A stretch of 64,000 nt of DNA from Paenalcaligenes suwonensis (GTDB taxonomy: Bacteria; Pseudomonadota; Gammaproteobacteria; Burkholderiales; Burkholderiaceae_B). Where the stretch lies: positions 1 through 64,000 of the forward strand of contig NZ_JAANPV010000008.1 of assembly GCF_011290505.1 (NCBI RefSeq), in the 5' to 3' direction. The translations under genes and the position numbers were made by a program. Each line of letters starts with the position of its first letter. The stretch's first letter is position 1. Below the pieces are notes generated by a model, which did no database searches, was not told the DNA's origin, and saw nothing but the letters and a program-made list of their open reading frames with translations. Below are positions 18,669 to 26,477 of this stretch, piece after piece.

Positions 18669-20069
18669 TTATTCTTTGATGTCATTAAGTTGCGGCACAT
18701 AACCAGCGGGGGCTAACGCAGCTAACTTTTGCGTGAGCCAACCCGCTTTTTTGTTCATGTCCTCGTAGTGCTCTTTTTTCACCAAAGCGTTACGCACTAC
18801 GTGAGCACCTATATAGCTAAAGGGCTCGGGTGGAAACAGCTTGATCTCTTGATCAACCAATCCACAATTTGCCCATTCGTCGTTAGCCTCTTCCACCAAC
18901 GACTTAATAATGCGGCTAGCAAAGACCGTCGTGCCCACACCATTTCCTGAAAACCCAATACCAAAAAAGATATTTTTATGCCCGCCTAAGTGACCAAAGT
19001 TAGGCAGCCCTTTCAGGGTTCTATCAATGGGGCCTGTCCAATTACTCACGACCGGCACATCGTGTAACTGCGGGTAGAAACTACGCATTTCCTGCTCTAC
19101 CTTATCCGCAGCAGGGCTTGGTTTGTCGTAAATGGTTTCTATGTCGCCAGCAAAACCAAACTGTCCTAAAGGCTTGCCAAACACGATGCGTCCTTTGGGT
19201 GTATTGCGCCAATAGTTCAATAAGGTACGGGAATCCGTAATCGCCACACCGCTATCTAAACCTATGGCTTTTAAACGCTCTGGAGCCGGTGCAGTGGCCA
19301 CCATATCGCTGGACATCAAGGTGATCATGCGCCGCAACTCTGGAAATTGCGCGCCCCACGCATTCATTGCCACCACCACTTTCTTCGCGCTAATACGACC
19401 ATCTGGGGTATGAACCACAGGGCGCTCTGAACGTTCTAGTTTTTTTAGTGGCGTATGCTCATACACCTGCACGCCCAACGTGATCGCCACTCTGCGTAGG
19501 CCACGCGCTAACTTTGCTGGTTGTACCGTTGCTGCATTGGGATCAAAAATCCCCCCTAATACCCTAGGCGAACCAGTACGTTGCCTGACTTCGTCTGGCG
19601 ACACTAACTGAAAAGGATTCAACCCATGTTTTTCTAGCGCTACCGTTAATAGCTCCCATGATTCCATCTGCGTTTGATTGCTTGCCGTCCACAACCAGCC
19701 GTCTTTTCTAAACTCGGCATCAATGCCATGCTCTTCGCAAAAACTGCCAATTTCATCAATGGCGGACTCGGCGGCTTCGCACACGCGTCTGGCCTCTTGC
19801 TCGCCACAGATCTGCATCAACGACAAGTACTTTGCCCACCAGTTCGTGGCGATGCCTCCATTACGGCCGCTCGCACCAGAACCACAGCGATCACGCTCAA
19901 TTAGCACGATGTTCATATCAGGGTTTGCTTGCTTCAGGCGTATGGCAGACCATAAACCAAAGAAGCCTCCCCCAATAATGCACACATCTGCCTCGATGGA
20001 ACCCGACAAGCTTGGTGCTAACGCACTTTCTTGATCCAGAGCCTCCGCATACCAGAACCCTCTATACAT
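18669..20069 (-). CDS. FAD-dependent oxidoreductase of the DAO family, first copy
   Basis: 466 residues. The FAD-binding motif CIIGGGFFGLWSA is at about 31-43, followed by IERDRCGSGASGRNGG. The C-terminal FFGIGFSGNGVGTT segment contacts flavin in this family. It resembles gamma-glutamylputrescine oxidase-type and sarcosine oxidase-type amine oxidases. It is the first gene of the catabolic cluster, with an AAGGA site before the ATG and a 182-base region upstream holding a possible operator. With the downstream hydroxyacid dehydrogenases it suggests oxidative removal of an amine to yield an oxo compound that is then handled as a hydroxyacid; this is inference. The substrate is unknown. Confidence 0.87.
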   Translation of the reverse strand: MYRGFWYAEALDQESALAPSLSGSIEADVCIIGGGFFGLWSAIRLKQANPDMNIVLIERDRCGSGASGRNGGIATNWWAKYLSLMQICGEQEARRVCEAAESAIDEIGSFCEEHGIDAEFRKDGWLWTASNQTQMESWELLTVALEKHGLNPFQLVSPDEVRQRTGSPRVLGGIFDPNAATVQPAKLARGLRRVAITLGVQVYEHTPLKKLERSERPVVHTPDGRISAKKVVVAMNAWGAQFPELRRMITLMSSDMVATAPAPERLKAIGLDSGVAITDSRTLLNYWRNTPKGRIVFGKPLGQFGFAGDIETIYDKPSPAADKVEQEMRSFYPQLHDVPVVSNWTGPIDRTLKGLPNFGHLGGHKNIFFGIGFSGNGVGTTVFASRIIKSLVEEANDEWANCGLVDQEIKLFPPEPFSYIGAHVVRNALVKKEHYEDMNKKAGWLTQKLAALAPAGYVPQLNDIKE

Positions 20070-20163
20070 AAACGTTATCCTTTTTCTGCGTTATGAATTG
20101 GCTCTAGTATTTCGCGACGCACTCCTTTGCCGATAGCATGAAAATGACAGAATTTAGGATGTC

Positions 20164-20181
20164 TTTACGTCTACGTGTAAA
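20164..20181. promoter_or_regulatory. Possible operator upstream of the flavoenzyme cluster
   Basis: TTTACGTCTACGTGTAAA has TTTAC/GTAAA ends in inverted orientation and an internal ACGT repeat. It lies about 95 bases before the first cluster gene, a normal distance for an activator of the GlxA type. The assignment rests on symmetry and position only. Confidence 0.35.
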
Positions 20182-20251
20182 CCCTCCTATAGGCTGTACC
20201 CAGTTGGGTTACGTGAAAGGCATCGTGTATCCGCAAGCACAGGCTCGCACA

Positions 20252-20575
20252 CTACTTTTTACGTGGTTTAACCTCGGGCAAATCGCCATATGTCGCCAAA
20301 ACCAGCTCTGCTAACCAGTCGCGGTCTTCCCACCGGTCTGCGCTGATCAACAAATGCGCTTTGGCATCTGGGTACGGAAAGCCTTCTGCTACGCTTGGTG
20401 CTACCGCACGCCCTGCTGGCGTTATTTTTAAATACAGTTGATCGTCACACACAAAGCCTACCGGCTTACCAGCGATATACACGCAGTATTCGCCAAACAT
20501 GCGTCGTGTGCTTAGTTGCTGTACGCCCGAAAGCTGATCCACCAAGAAGTTAATAATTTCTGCCGACGTCGCCAT
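20252..20575 (-). CDS. TfoX N-terminal-domain protein
   Basis: 107 residues covering a single TfoX_N domain, recognised by the STRRMFGEYCVYIAGKPVGF segment and the following LYLKITPAGR. Stand-alone proteins of this kind are common; the domain was named from Sxy/TfoX, a competence regulator, but the short forms have no established function. A GGGGAAG site precedes the ATG. It lies 45 bases downstream of the CYTH gene on the same strand and may share its transcript. Confidence 0.85.
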   Translation of the reverse strand: MATSAEIINFLVDQLSGVQQLSTRRMFGEYCVYIAGKPVGFVCDDQLYLKITPAGRAVAPSVAEGFPYPDAKAHLLISADRWEDRDWLAELVLATYGDLPEVKPRKK

Positions 20576-20619
20576 ACCCTCTTCCCCTATTGCTGATGCG
20601 TGCTACAGCACGCCCTAGC

Positions 20620-21135
20620 CTAACTTTTTTGCCGCAGCAAATCTACGTAAGCGGTTTCAATCAACTGCTCTGCCACCACGCCTAATTGCCGCATCAGAGC
20701 ATGTGCCTCGGCAATGCCTACTGCTTCGTCTTCGTGCTCGTCTAACACCACTTCCAGCTCTAAAAATTCGCCTAGGTCGTTAACACGGTCAAGATGTATA
20801 CGTGTACGCCCCGCCATCACCAAGGTACGCTGTTTGATGACCCGCCCCACTATGCCGTGAGCAGCGGCTAATACTTCACGCAATTGCTGGGGTTGCTCGG
20901 TTTGGCTAATCACATAAAACGAGGTTTTAGGCCCAGCTTGATTGGCACGACTATAGAAAATCAGTTCGCCGCACTGCGTATCAAACGCACGCAGTTTTAA
21001 TCTGCCGTTGTCGCACTGAAAAAATGTATCGTCTTGTTGTATCTCTACCGGCTCTGCTGTGGCGATGGCCAAGGCCTTGGGTAATACCGTCGCTATGCTG
21101 TCTATGTGTGCTTTGATTTCTATGTTTCGTGCCAT
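20620..21135 (-). CDS. CYTH-domain protein (CyaB-like class IV adenylate cyclase / thiamine triphosphatase family)
   Basis: 171 residues. The N-terminus has the charged strand NIEIKA typical of CYTH domains, followed by basic strands (GRLKLRAF, RTLVMAGRTRIHLD) and the acidic strand GEFLELEVVLDEHED. CYTH enzymes form a beta-tunnel that binds triphosphates with metal. Class IV adenylate cyclases make cAMP, while other members hydrolyse triphosphates, and sequence alone does not decide between them. It has an AGGGG site before its ATG and precedes the TfoX-like gene. Confidence 0.8.
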   Translation of the reverse strand: MARNIEIKAHIDSIATVLPKALAIATAEPVEIQQDDTFFQCDNGRLKLRAFDTQCGELIFYSRANQAGPKTSFYVISQTEQPQQLREVLAAAHGIVGRVIKQRTLVMAGRTRIHLDRVNDLGEFLELEVVLDEHEDEAVGIAEAHALMRQLGVVAEQLIETAYVDLLRQKS

Positions 21136-21236
21136 GAATACCCCTGTTGAGCCGCGTCACTATGAGGGCACTATTGTCGCGCAGTACGGCGGCGCGCGCC
21201 AGAAAACACGTTGAAGCTATACCGGCATAGGCCTAC

Positions 21237-21272
21237 AAAAAAGCCCCAAACAACCATGCTTGGGGCTTTTTT
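21237..21272. terminator. Strong bidirectional terminator downstream of dctA
   Basis: A 13-bp stem (arms 21237-21249 and 21260-21272) with A run and T run on both sides lies 24 bases beyond the dctA stop. It isolates dctA from the CYTH gene. Confidence 0.9.
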
Positions 21273-21295
21273 GTACTGCTATAGCGACTACAGCG

Positions 21296-22579
21296 TTAGT
21301 CGTCTGTGGCTTTGCTCAAGTCTACAATCAGCTCACCATTTAACACCGCGTGAGCGCGTTCTTTGTCTACATCCCCTTCCCACGCACCAATTACTACCGT
21401 ACCCACGCAGTTACCGATCATGTTGGTGAGCGCTCTAGCCATGCCCATGAACCAGTCTACCGATAACACCAGCACCAATCCAATAGCAGGAATTGCCGGT
21501 ACGGCACTTAAGGTGGCCGCCAAAATCACAATAGCCGAACCAGGCACACCGTGCGCCCCTTTAGAGGTCAGCATGGAAATCAGCAAGATGGTCATTAAGT
21601 CTACAAAACTTAGGGGCGTGTTGGTGGCCTGCGCAATAAACACCGCTGCCAACGTTAAGTAGATAGAAAAGCCATCTAAGTTAAATGAATACCCCGTAGG
21701 AATCACTAGGCCCACAGTGGTATTTTTCACCCCCAAACGTTCTAGCTTACGCATTACCTGAGGTAGCACAGCATCCGACGACGCCGTACCCAAAACCACC
21801 AATAGTTCTTCACGCAAGTAGCGAATGAACTTAAAGATATTAAAACCTGCCAATCGCAAAATAGCGCCTAACACTACCACCACAAAGATAAAGCAAGTGA
21901 CGTAGAACAAGGCTACCAACATACCCAGCTTACCCAATGTGCCTATGCCGTATTTGCCGACGGTGAACGCTACGGCCCCCAACACCCCCACAGGCGCTAA
22001 CCGTACGATGAAGCCAATCAGCTTAAAGAACACATGCGATAGCAAGTCTATAAGCTGTGCTATGGGTCTGCCTTTTTCACCCAACATGGCTACGGCCAAG
22101 CCAAACAAAATAGCGATCAACAGCACCTGCAAAATATCGCCACTGGCAAAGGCATCCACAAAGGTGGTAGGAATGATGTTCATCAAGAACCCAGTGGTGT
22201 CCGTTGCCCCCGCCACGCGCGATGTGTACGCATCCATTGCACTGGCATCTAAGGTACTAGGGTCCACATTCATGCCGCCGCCTGGCGCAAAGAAGTACGC
22301 CAAACTAATACCCAACACCAACGCAAAGGTCGTGACCACCTCGAAGTACACCAAGGCTTTTACCCCAACGCGCCCTACTTTTTTAATGTCACTAGTACCG
22401 CAAATACCGTGTACCACCACACAAAACACCAGCGGCGCAATGATCATCTTAATCAGCTTAATAAAGCCATCACCAAAAGGCTTTAAGGCTACCGCTGTAT
22501 CGGGCCACGCTACGCCCGCAATCACCCCTAGTATCAAGGCGATGATCACTTGCCCAAACAAACTTTTAACGAAACGCAT
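21296..22579 (-). CDS. dctA: C4-dicarboxylate transporter DctA
   Basis: 427-residue member of the glutamate/dicarboxylate:cation symporter family, importing succinate, fumarate and malate with protons. Typical regions are present: the first helices (MIIAPLVFCVVVHGI), the serine-rich hairpin (GTASSDAVLPQVM), the helix-7 NLDG motif (IPTGYSFNLDG) and the second hairpin TSKGAHGVPGSA. I start at the ATG at 22579 because a GAGGTG site lies five bases ahead and the protein then begins MRFVKSLFGQ, as in other DctA proteins. It is divergent from a GntR-type regulator across an inverted repeat and ends at a strong terminator. Confidence 0.95.
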   Translation of the reverse strand: MRFVKSLFGQVIIALILGVIAGVAWPDTAVALKPFGDGFIKLIKMIIAPLVFCVVVHGICGTSDIKKVGRVGVKALVYFEVVTTFALVLGISLAYFFAPGGGMNVDPSTLDASAMDAYTSRVAGATDTTGFLMNIIPTTFVDAFASGDILQVLLIAILFGLAVAMLGEKGRPIAQLIDLLSHVFFKLIGFIVRLAPVGVLGAVAFTVGKYGIGTLGKLGMLVALFYVTCFIFVVVVLGAILRLAGFNIFKFIRYLREELLVVLGTASSDAVLPQVMRKLERLGVKNTTVGLVIPTGYSFNLDGFSIYLTLAAVFIAQATNTPLSFVDLMTILLISMLTSKGAHGVPGSAIVILAATLSAVPAIPAIGLVLVLSVDWFMGMARALTNMIGNCVGTVVIGAWEGDVDKERAHAVLNGELIVDLSKATDD

Positions 22580-22666
22580 AGTCACCTCTTCCGCTTTATT
22601 TTTATTTAAAATCACAACTGAAATTTCAGTTACAAAGCAAAAATTGTCCTACTAAAATCTTAGTTA

Positions 22667-22691
22667 ATATTAGATATAGCATTTCTAATAT
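22667..22691. promoter_or_regulatory. Inverted repeat between dctA and the GntR regulator
   Basis: Two perfect 8-base arms, ATATTAGA (22667-22674) and TCTAATAT (22684-22691), are separated by nine bases, so the centres are about 17 bp apart. It is a good candidate operator for the divergent GntR-type regulator. Confidence 0.55.
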
Positions 22692-22777
22692 AGAGTATTT
22701 GCTAGCCCCCACACACAGGGCACTTACCCTTATCCACCAAGGTAGAACATAGCTACTTACACAGTGAGACTGATTTA

Positions 22778-23458
22778 GTGACCATCAACAAGACAAATCG
22801 CAGCACTGCCTTGTTAAGCGAACAAGCTTTTTATGCCTTGCGCGACGCCTTAATTTCCGGCGAGATACGGTCTGGGCAAATGGTGTCTATTTCCGAGCTA
22901 TGCGAAAAGCTAGACTTCGCTACCGCCCCCATACGCGATGCCATCAAAAAAGCGGCTGCTGTAGGCTTAGTTACCGTATACCCACAACGCGGCATTGTGG
23001 TGCTGGAGCTTAGCCCGCAAGAACTCTACGCCAACTTTCATTTTCGTTATTTAGTTGATGTAGAAGGTGCCAGACTCAACGCCCAGCAACCAAATCAAGC
23101 GGCGCTTGCTGCCTTAAAACAAGACCATGTGGCGCTACTAGAAAAACTGCAAAACACACCCCTGACGCGGCAATTGCAGCTAGAAGCTATGGAGCTGGAC
23201 TGGCGTTTGCACCACTATTTGGCTAACACTTTTCACAACCCCATCGTGATCAAAAACTATGCAGAAAACTGTGATCGCATCCATGTGCTGCAAAAGTACC
23301 GCCCACCGCTTAGCGCGCGTATTAGCTTAGCCATGACCGAGCATATTGCGATCATAGATGCCATCGCAGCGGGTGATGAAAACACCGCCGCCAAAATGGT
23401 GCAGCAGCATTTTTCTCAAACCTTAGCATGGTGGGGAGTCATGCCAGAAGACCTCTGA
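22778..23458 (+). CDS. GntR-family (FadR/FCD type) transcriptional regulator
   Basis: 226 residues. The N-terminal winged helix (about 12-75, ALRDALISGEIRSGQMVS, LDFATAPIRDAIKKAAAVGLV) is followed by an all-helical FCD ligand domain (about 80-215) in which Asp and His residues usually bind metal and carboxylate ligands. The start is a GTG at 22778; no better start lies before the DNA-binding domain. It is divergent from dctA and separated from it by an inverted repeat, so it probably controls dicarboxylate uptake. A hairpin follows. The ligand is not known. Confidence 0.87.
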   Translation: MTINKTNRSTALLSEQAFYALRDALISGEIRSGQMVSISELCEKLDFATAPIRDAIKKAAAVGLVTVYPQRGIVVLELSPQELYANFHFRYLVDVEGARLNAQQPNQAALAALKQDHVALLEKLQNTPLTRQLQLEAMELDWRLHHYLANTFHNPIVIKNYAENCDRIHVLQKYRPPLSARISLAMTEHIAIIDAIAAGDENTAAKMVQQHFSQTLAWWGVMPEDL

Positions 23459-23481
23459 TGCTACGCACTCACGCCCACAAA

Positions 23482-23509
23482 AAAAGCCAGCATAACCATG
23501 CTGGCTTTT
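23482..23509. terminator. Bidirectional terminator between the GntR gene and the parvulin gene
   Basis: A 12-bp stem (arms 23482-23493 and 23498-23509) with A and T runs serves the plus-strand regulator and the minus-strand parvulin gene, which converge here. Confidence 0.88.
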
Positions 23510-23541
23510 CTCAGACTACTACTTCAATGAAGCAGTAAATC

Positions 23542-23823
23542 TTAATCGTTACGCTCGGTCACTAGAACCAAGTGGTAGCCGAATTGTGTTTGCACTGGGC
23601 CTTGAACAACGCCAACGGGGGCGCTGAAAACCACTGCGTCAAACTCAGGAACCATTTGGCCACGGCCGAAACTACCCAATGCACCACCTTGACGGGATGA
23701 AGGGCAGCTAGAGTTAGCTTGAGCCAACTGCGCGAAATCTGCGCCGTTTTCAATTTCAGTTTTCAGTTCTTGCGCTCTTTCTGCGCTGCTAACCAAGATG
23801 TGGCTTGCGGATGCTTGTGCCAT
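23542..23823 (-). CDS. Cytoplasmic parvulin peptidyl-prolyl isomerase (PpiC type)
   Basis: 93 residues forming one parvulin domain: ASHILVSS at the start, GGALGSFGRGQMVPEFDAVVF in the middle and TQFGYHLVLV at the end. This size fits E. coli PpiC, a soluble single-domain isomerase that speeds cis-trans changes at proline. No signal peptide is present. An AGGAG site precedes the ATG. It stands alone, facing a terminator it shares with the GntR gene. Confidence 0.92.
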   Translation of the reverse strand: MAQASASHILVSSAERAQELKTEIENGADFAQLAQANSSCPSSRQGGALGSFGRGQMVPEFDAVVFSAPVGVVQGPVQTQFGYHLVLVTERND

Positions 23824-23914
23824 AGTATGCTCCTAAACAATCGACCTGAAAGGTTAACGCAAATTGGCAAAAAATGCAGTCATAGTCACACGGTATTTCA
23901 TGAAATACCCTGCC

Positions 23915-24379
23915 TTAGCGTGCCAAGGGAGCTCTGGCTAGCTTCATCATTAAGCTATCCAATGCATTAGCAAAGTCACGGCGGTCAGACTGGCTAAACG
24001 CTGCTGGCCCACCCACTTCCACACCAGCGTTACGCAGTTCTTCCAGCATATCGCGCATGGACAGGCGTTCACGTATGTTGTCAGGTGTGAAACGTTCGCC
24101 GCGAGTGCTAAGCACGTGCACCTTATTTTCTACCAACTGGGCCGCCAATGGAATGTCGCCCGTAATCACTACATCGCCTTCGCTTGCGTGCTGCACAATA
24201 TAGTCATCAGCCACATCAAAGCCTTTGGGCACTTGCACGGCCTTAATCAAATGAAAGGACGGTGTGCGTAGCATCTGATTGGCTACCAGTGTTAAAGGCT
24301 TTTGCCAGCGCTGTGATGCCCTAAACAAAATCTCTTTGACCACCACGGGACACGCGTCGGCATCTACCCAAATCTGCAT
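23915..24379 (-). CDS. UPF0178 family protein (YaiI/YqxD)
   Basis: 154 residues of the UPF0178 family. The N-terminus is IWVDADACPVVVKEIL, and the middle has GDVVITGDIPLAAQLVE with an acidic residue that in related PIN/NYN-like folds binds metal. The C-terminal FSQSDRRDFANALDSLM segment is typical. The family is widespread but has no settled function; a nuclease-like fold is inferred from the conserved aspartates. Confidence 0.9.
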   Translation of the reverse strand: MQIWVDADACPVVVKEILFRASQRWQKPLTLVANQMLRTPSFHLIKAVQVPKGFDVADDYIVQHASEGDVVITGDIPLAAQLVENKVHVLSTRGERFTPDNIRERLSMRDMLEELRNAGVEVGGPAAFSQSDRRDFANALDSLMMKLARAPLAR

Positions 24380-24455
24380 GCTGTTTTTTATCTCTGTTGA
24401 CTATACCGGACTAGGCAATGGGCCACCCATGCAGCCCAAAGCAGTGATTTTACGT

Positions 24456-25085
24456 CTATAGCACGCTTTGTCCTACCCCAGCATTGAACGTGGCCTCTTT
24501 CATGGTTTGAGTGATTAACGACTCATAGAGAGCGTGCTGCCCCGCGGGTAATACTGGCCGTAGTGTTTCATGGCGTTTTTGCACACCAAACATAGACTCT
24601 ATCAACCACCCCACTAAATACACAGCAGCCAAACACCCACCCGCCGTTGCCACCTTAGCTTGGCACACCAAGGGCTTATCTATCACCTCTACGCCCGTCG
24701 CCAGCAACGCCATCTGAGCCTCTGGATGCGTAGTGGCTTGCAAAGGCGACAGTAGCCCCAAACGTTGCAACACAAAAGCTCCTGCACAGATAGAGCCTAT
24801 GTATTGCCTACTGCTATCTAGCTGAAACGACGTCAAAAACTCTGGATTCGCTAAAGCCGCCGGTATGCCCTGCTTACCACTAGCAAACAATACCGCGTCA
24901 GCATGATTAGCTTGCGACACATGCCCATGCACGGGAATGGACAAACCGTGCGCCGAGGTCACCGTCGGGGTGGTCGCTAGAATACGTACATGCCAGTCCT
25001 GCTTATTGCGGCCTAAAATATCCCACATCAGAAATAGATCTATATCGGTGAACTGGTCAAAGCTAACCAGAGCAATGTTTTTCAA
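24456..25085 (-). CDS. DJ-1/PfpI family protein
   Basis: 209 residues with a class-I glutaminase-like fold: an initial strand (MKNIALVSFDQFTDID), a nucleophile elbow with cysteine (GSICAGAFVLQRLGLL) and a GGCLAAVYLVGWLIE segment near the end. The family includes isonitrile hydratases, proteases and glyoxalase-like enzymes; the activity here is unknown. The start is probably a TTG at 25085 with a GGGAG site six bases before it; the longer frame to an ATG at 25175 would add 30 residues unlike the family and would include the likely promoter (TATTAT on the minus strand at 25126-25131). It is divergent from a TetR regulator that may control it. Confidence 0.78.
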   Translation of the reverse strand: MKNIALVSFDQFTDIDLFLMWDILGRNKQDWHVRILATTPTVTSAHGLSIPVHGHVSQANHADAVLFASGKQGIPAALANPEFLTSFQLDSSRQYIGSICAGAFVLQRLGLLSPLQATTHPEAQMALLATGVEVIDKPLVCQAKVATAGGCLAAVYLVGWLIESMFGVQKRHETLRPVLPAGQHALYESLITQTMKEATFNAGVGQSVL

Positions 25086-25125
25086 AGCGAACTCCCACGC
25101 TACGTCACAGCCGCAAAATGCGGCG

Positions 25126-25156
25126 ATAATACGAGCTAAGATTCGCAATTTATCAA
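25126..25156 (-). promoter_or_regulatory. Possible promoter of the DJ-1/PfpI gene
   Basis: On the minus strand TTGATA (25151-25156) and TATTAT (25126-25131) are 19 bp apart. A short dyad CCGCA/TGCGG (25111-25123) lies at the expected start point. It could be the target of the divergent TetR regulator. Confidence 0.4.
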
Positions 25157-25198
25157 ACCACCTATCACCATACACAGCCTGTATGGTCGCTTGTCGTC

Positions 25199-25756
25199 AT
25201 GGGCACACTTACACATCAACATTGGATCGCTGCTGGTTTTGCAGCGCTAGAACAGCAAGGCCACTCTGGTATTTCTGCTGAAAACCTTGCGCGTCGCCTC
25301 AACGTAACTCGGGGCTCGTTCTACCACCACTTTCGCCATAAAGAAGAGTACGTGAATGCCCTGCTCACGCAGTGGGAAGCGGACTACACCCAAGCCATGT
25401 TGGCCTATGCAGCCCGTGGCAGCAGTGCAGCCTATACGTTGTTGCGATACTTGGATAAAGCATCTGAAAAACTCCCCCACGTAGAGGTGGCTATTCGTGC
25501 CTGGTCGTTAGTAGACCCAATAGTGGCTAGCTTTCAGCAACGCGTGGACCAAACCAGACTGGACTTTGCCCTACACACCAGCCGCCGCTGGGCTCCTACA
25601 CCTGCTGTGGCCAATGTAGTCGCTCAGGCAACACATCTGTGCCTGATAGGCGGACAACAAACCGGCTTACGACAAGACGCCTCTTTTACCGGCTTCATCA
25701 AACAAGCCCTCACGCTTGCCGAGCACACACTACGCCCCGCATTTATGAAGCGTTAA
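25199..25756 (+). CDS. TetR-family transcriptional regulator
   Basis: 185 residues. The N-terminal helix-turn-helix is clear (ISAENLARRLNVTRGSFYHHFRHKEEYVNALL cut to its key parts: LARRLNVTRGSFYHHF), followed by a helical ligand domain. The start is the ATG at 25199 with a weak ribosome site. It is divergent from the DJ-1/PfpI gene, the usual setting for a TetR repressor of its neighbour. Its last 14 bases overlap the end of the convergent LysE-type gene. The ligand is unknown. Confidence 0.87.
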   Translation: MGTLTHQHWIAAGFAALEQQGHSGISAENLARRLNVTRGSFYHHFRHKEEYVNALLTQWEADYTQAMLAYAARGSSAAYTLLRYLDKASEKLPHVEVAIRAWSLVDPIVASFQQRVDQTRLDFALHTSRRWAPTPAVANVVAQATHLCLIGGQQTGLRQDASFTGFIKQALTLAEHTLRPAFMKR

Positions 25757-26399
25757 GGCATTGCAACAGCAGCGTCATCAGTACGCCCATCGCCAACACA
25801 ATCAACAACACGCCCGATAAACGCTCTAACCACGGCTGTATACGAGAAAAACGCTGCAATACCACGCGATTACCTATCAGTACGGCCACCACCACATCCC
25901 ACAGAGCCACCACGCTAAACATCCATAGGCCATAGAACACTTGCCAACCCAGACTGATGGCATAAGGCCCCGTTAACATTGTGACCAAGCTTGCGTAAAA
26001 CAACGCATTTTTAGGGTTCAAAATACCCGATAAAAACCCCATTCCCAACGCACGCCACCATGCAACAACAGCGCGACGTGAAGACGGTTTTTCTTTGCCT
26101 ACAGGCACATGCAGCACACCGTCACCGGCATAACAAATAAACAAAGCCCCTAGGTAAAACAAGTACACACAGCCTGCCAGTTGCAGCACCACAAACCACA
26201 AGCTATCTGGCGTTAAGGCCTCTACGCCAGTAAAGGCACACACAATGAATACACCATTCGCCAGTGCAATTCCTACACTGGTGCCGCTGGCTATTTTCCA
26301 GCCTGATGCCAACGACGTTCTGGCAACCAGAAAGAAATCAGGCCCAGGGGAAAGCAGTGCAAGAAAATGCACCGCGGCAATCACTAAAAACTGCTGCAT
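25743..26399 (-). CDS. LysE/RhtB family amino-acid exporter
   Basis: 218 residues with about six membrane helices and the family motif LLSPGPDFFLVARTSL near the N-terminus, plus GFLSGILNPKNALFYASL in the middle. Members export amino acids such as lysine, threonine or homoserine. I start at the ATG at 26399, which has an AGGTGG site and gives the usual short N-terminus; the longer frame to 26441 adds residues not seen in the family. An AraC-type regulator lies just upstream on the same strand, a common pairing. Confidence 0.88.
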   Translation of the reverse strand: MQQFLVIAAVHFLALLSPGPDFFLVARTSLASGWKIASGTSVGIALANGVFIVCAFTGVEALTPDSLWFVVLQLAGCVYLFYLGALFICYAGDGVLHVPVGKEKPSSRRAVVAWWRALGMGFLSGILNPKNALFYASLVTMLTGPYAISLGWQVFYGLWMFSVVALWDVVVAVLIGNRVVLQRFSRIQPWLERLSGVLLIVLAMGVLMTLLLQCLNAS

Positions 26400-26477
26400 G
26401 AACAGACCACCTATCACGAATTGGATGTGTAGTCTGCCCAAAGCAGGTGCGGTTGTATTGAAGAAAAGTGCGCAGCC

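Noticed and set aside
21939-22655. Plus-strand frame of 238 codons opposite dctA
   Set aside because: It is antisense to a well-conserved transporter and is low in complexity.
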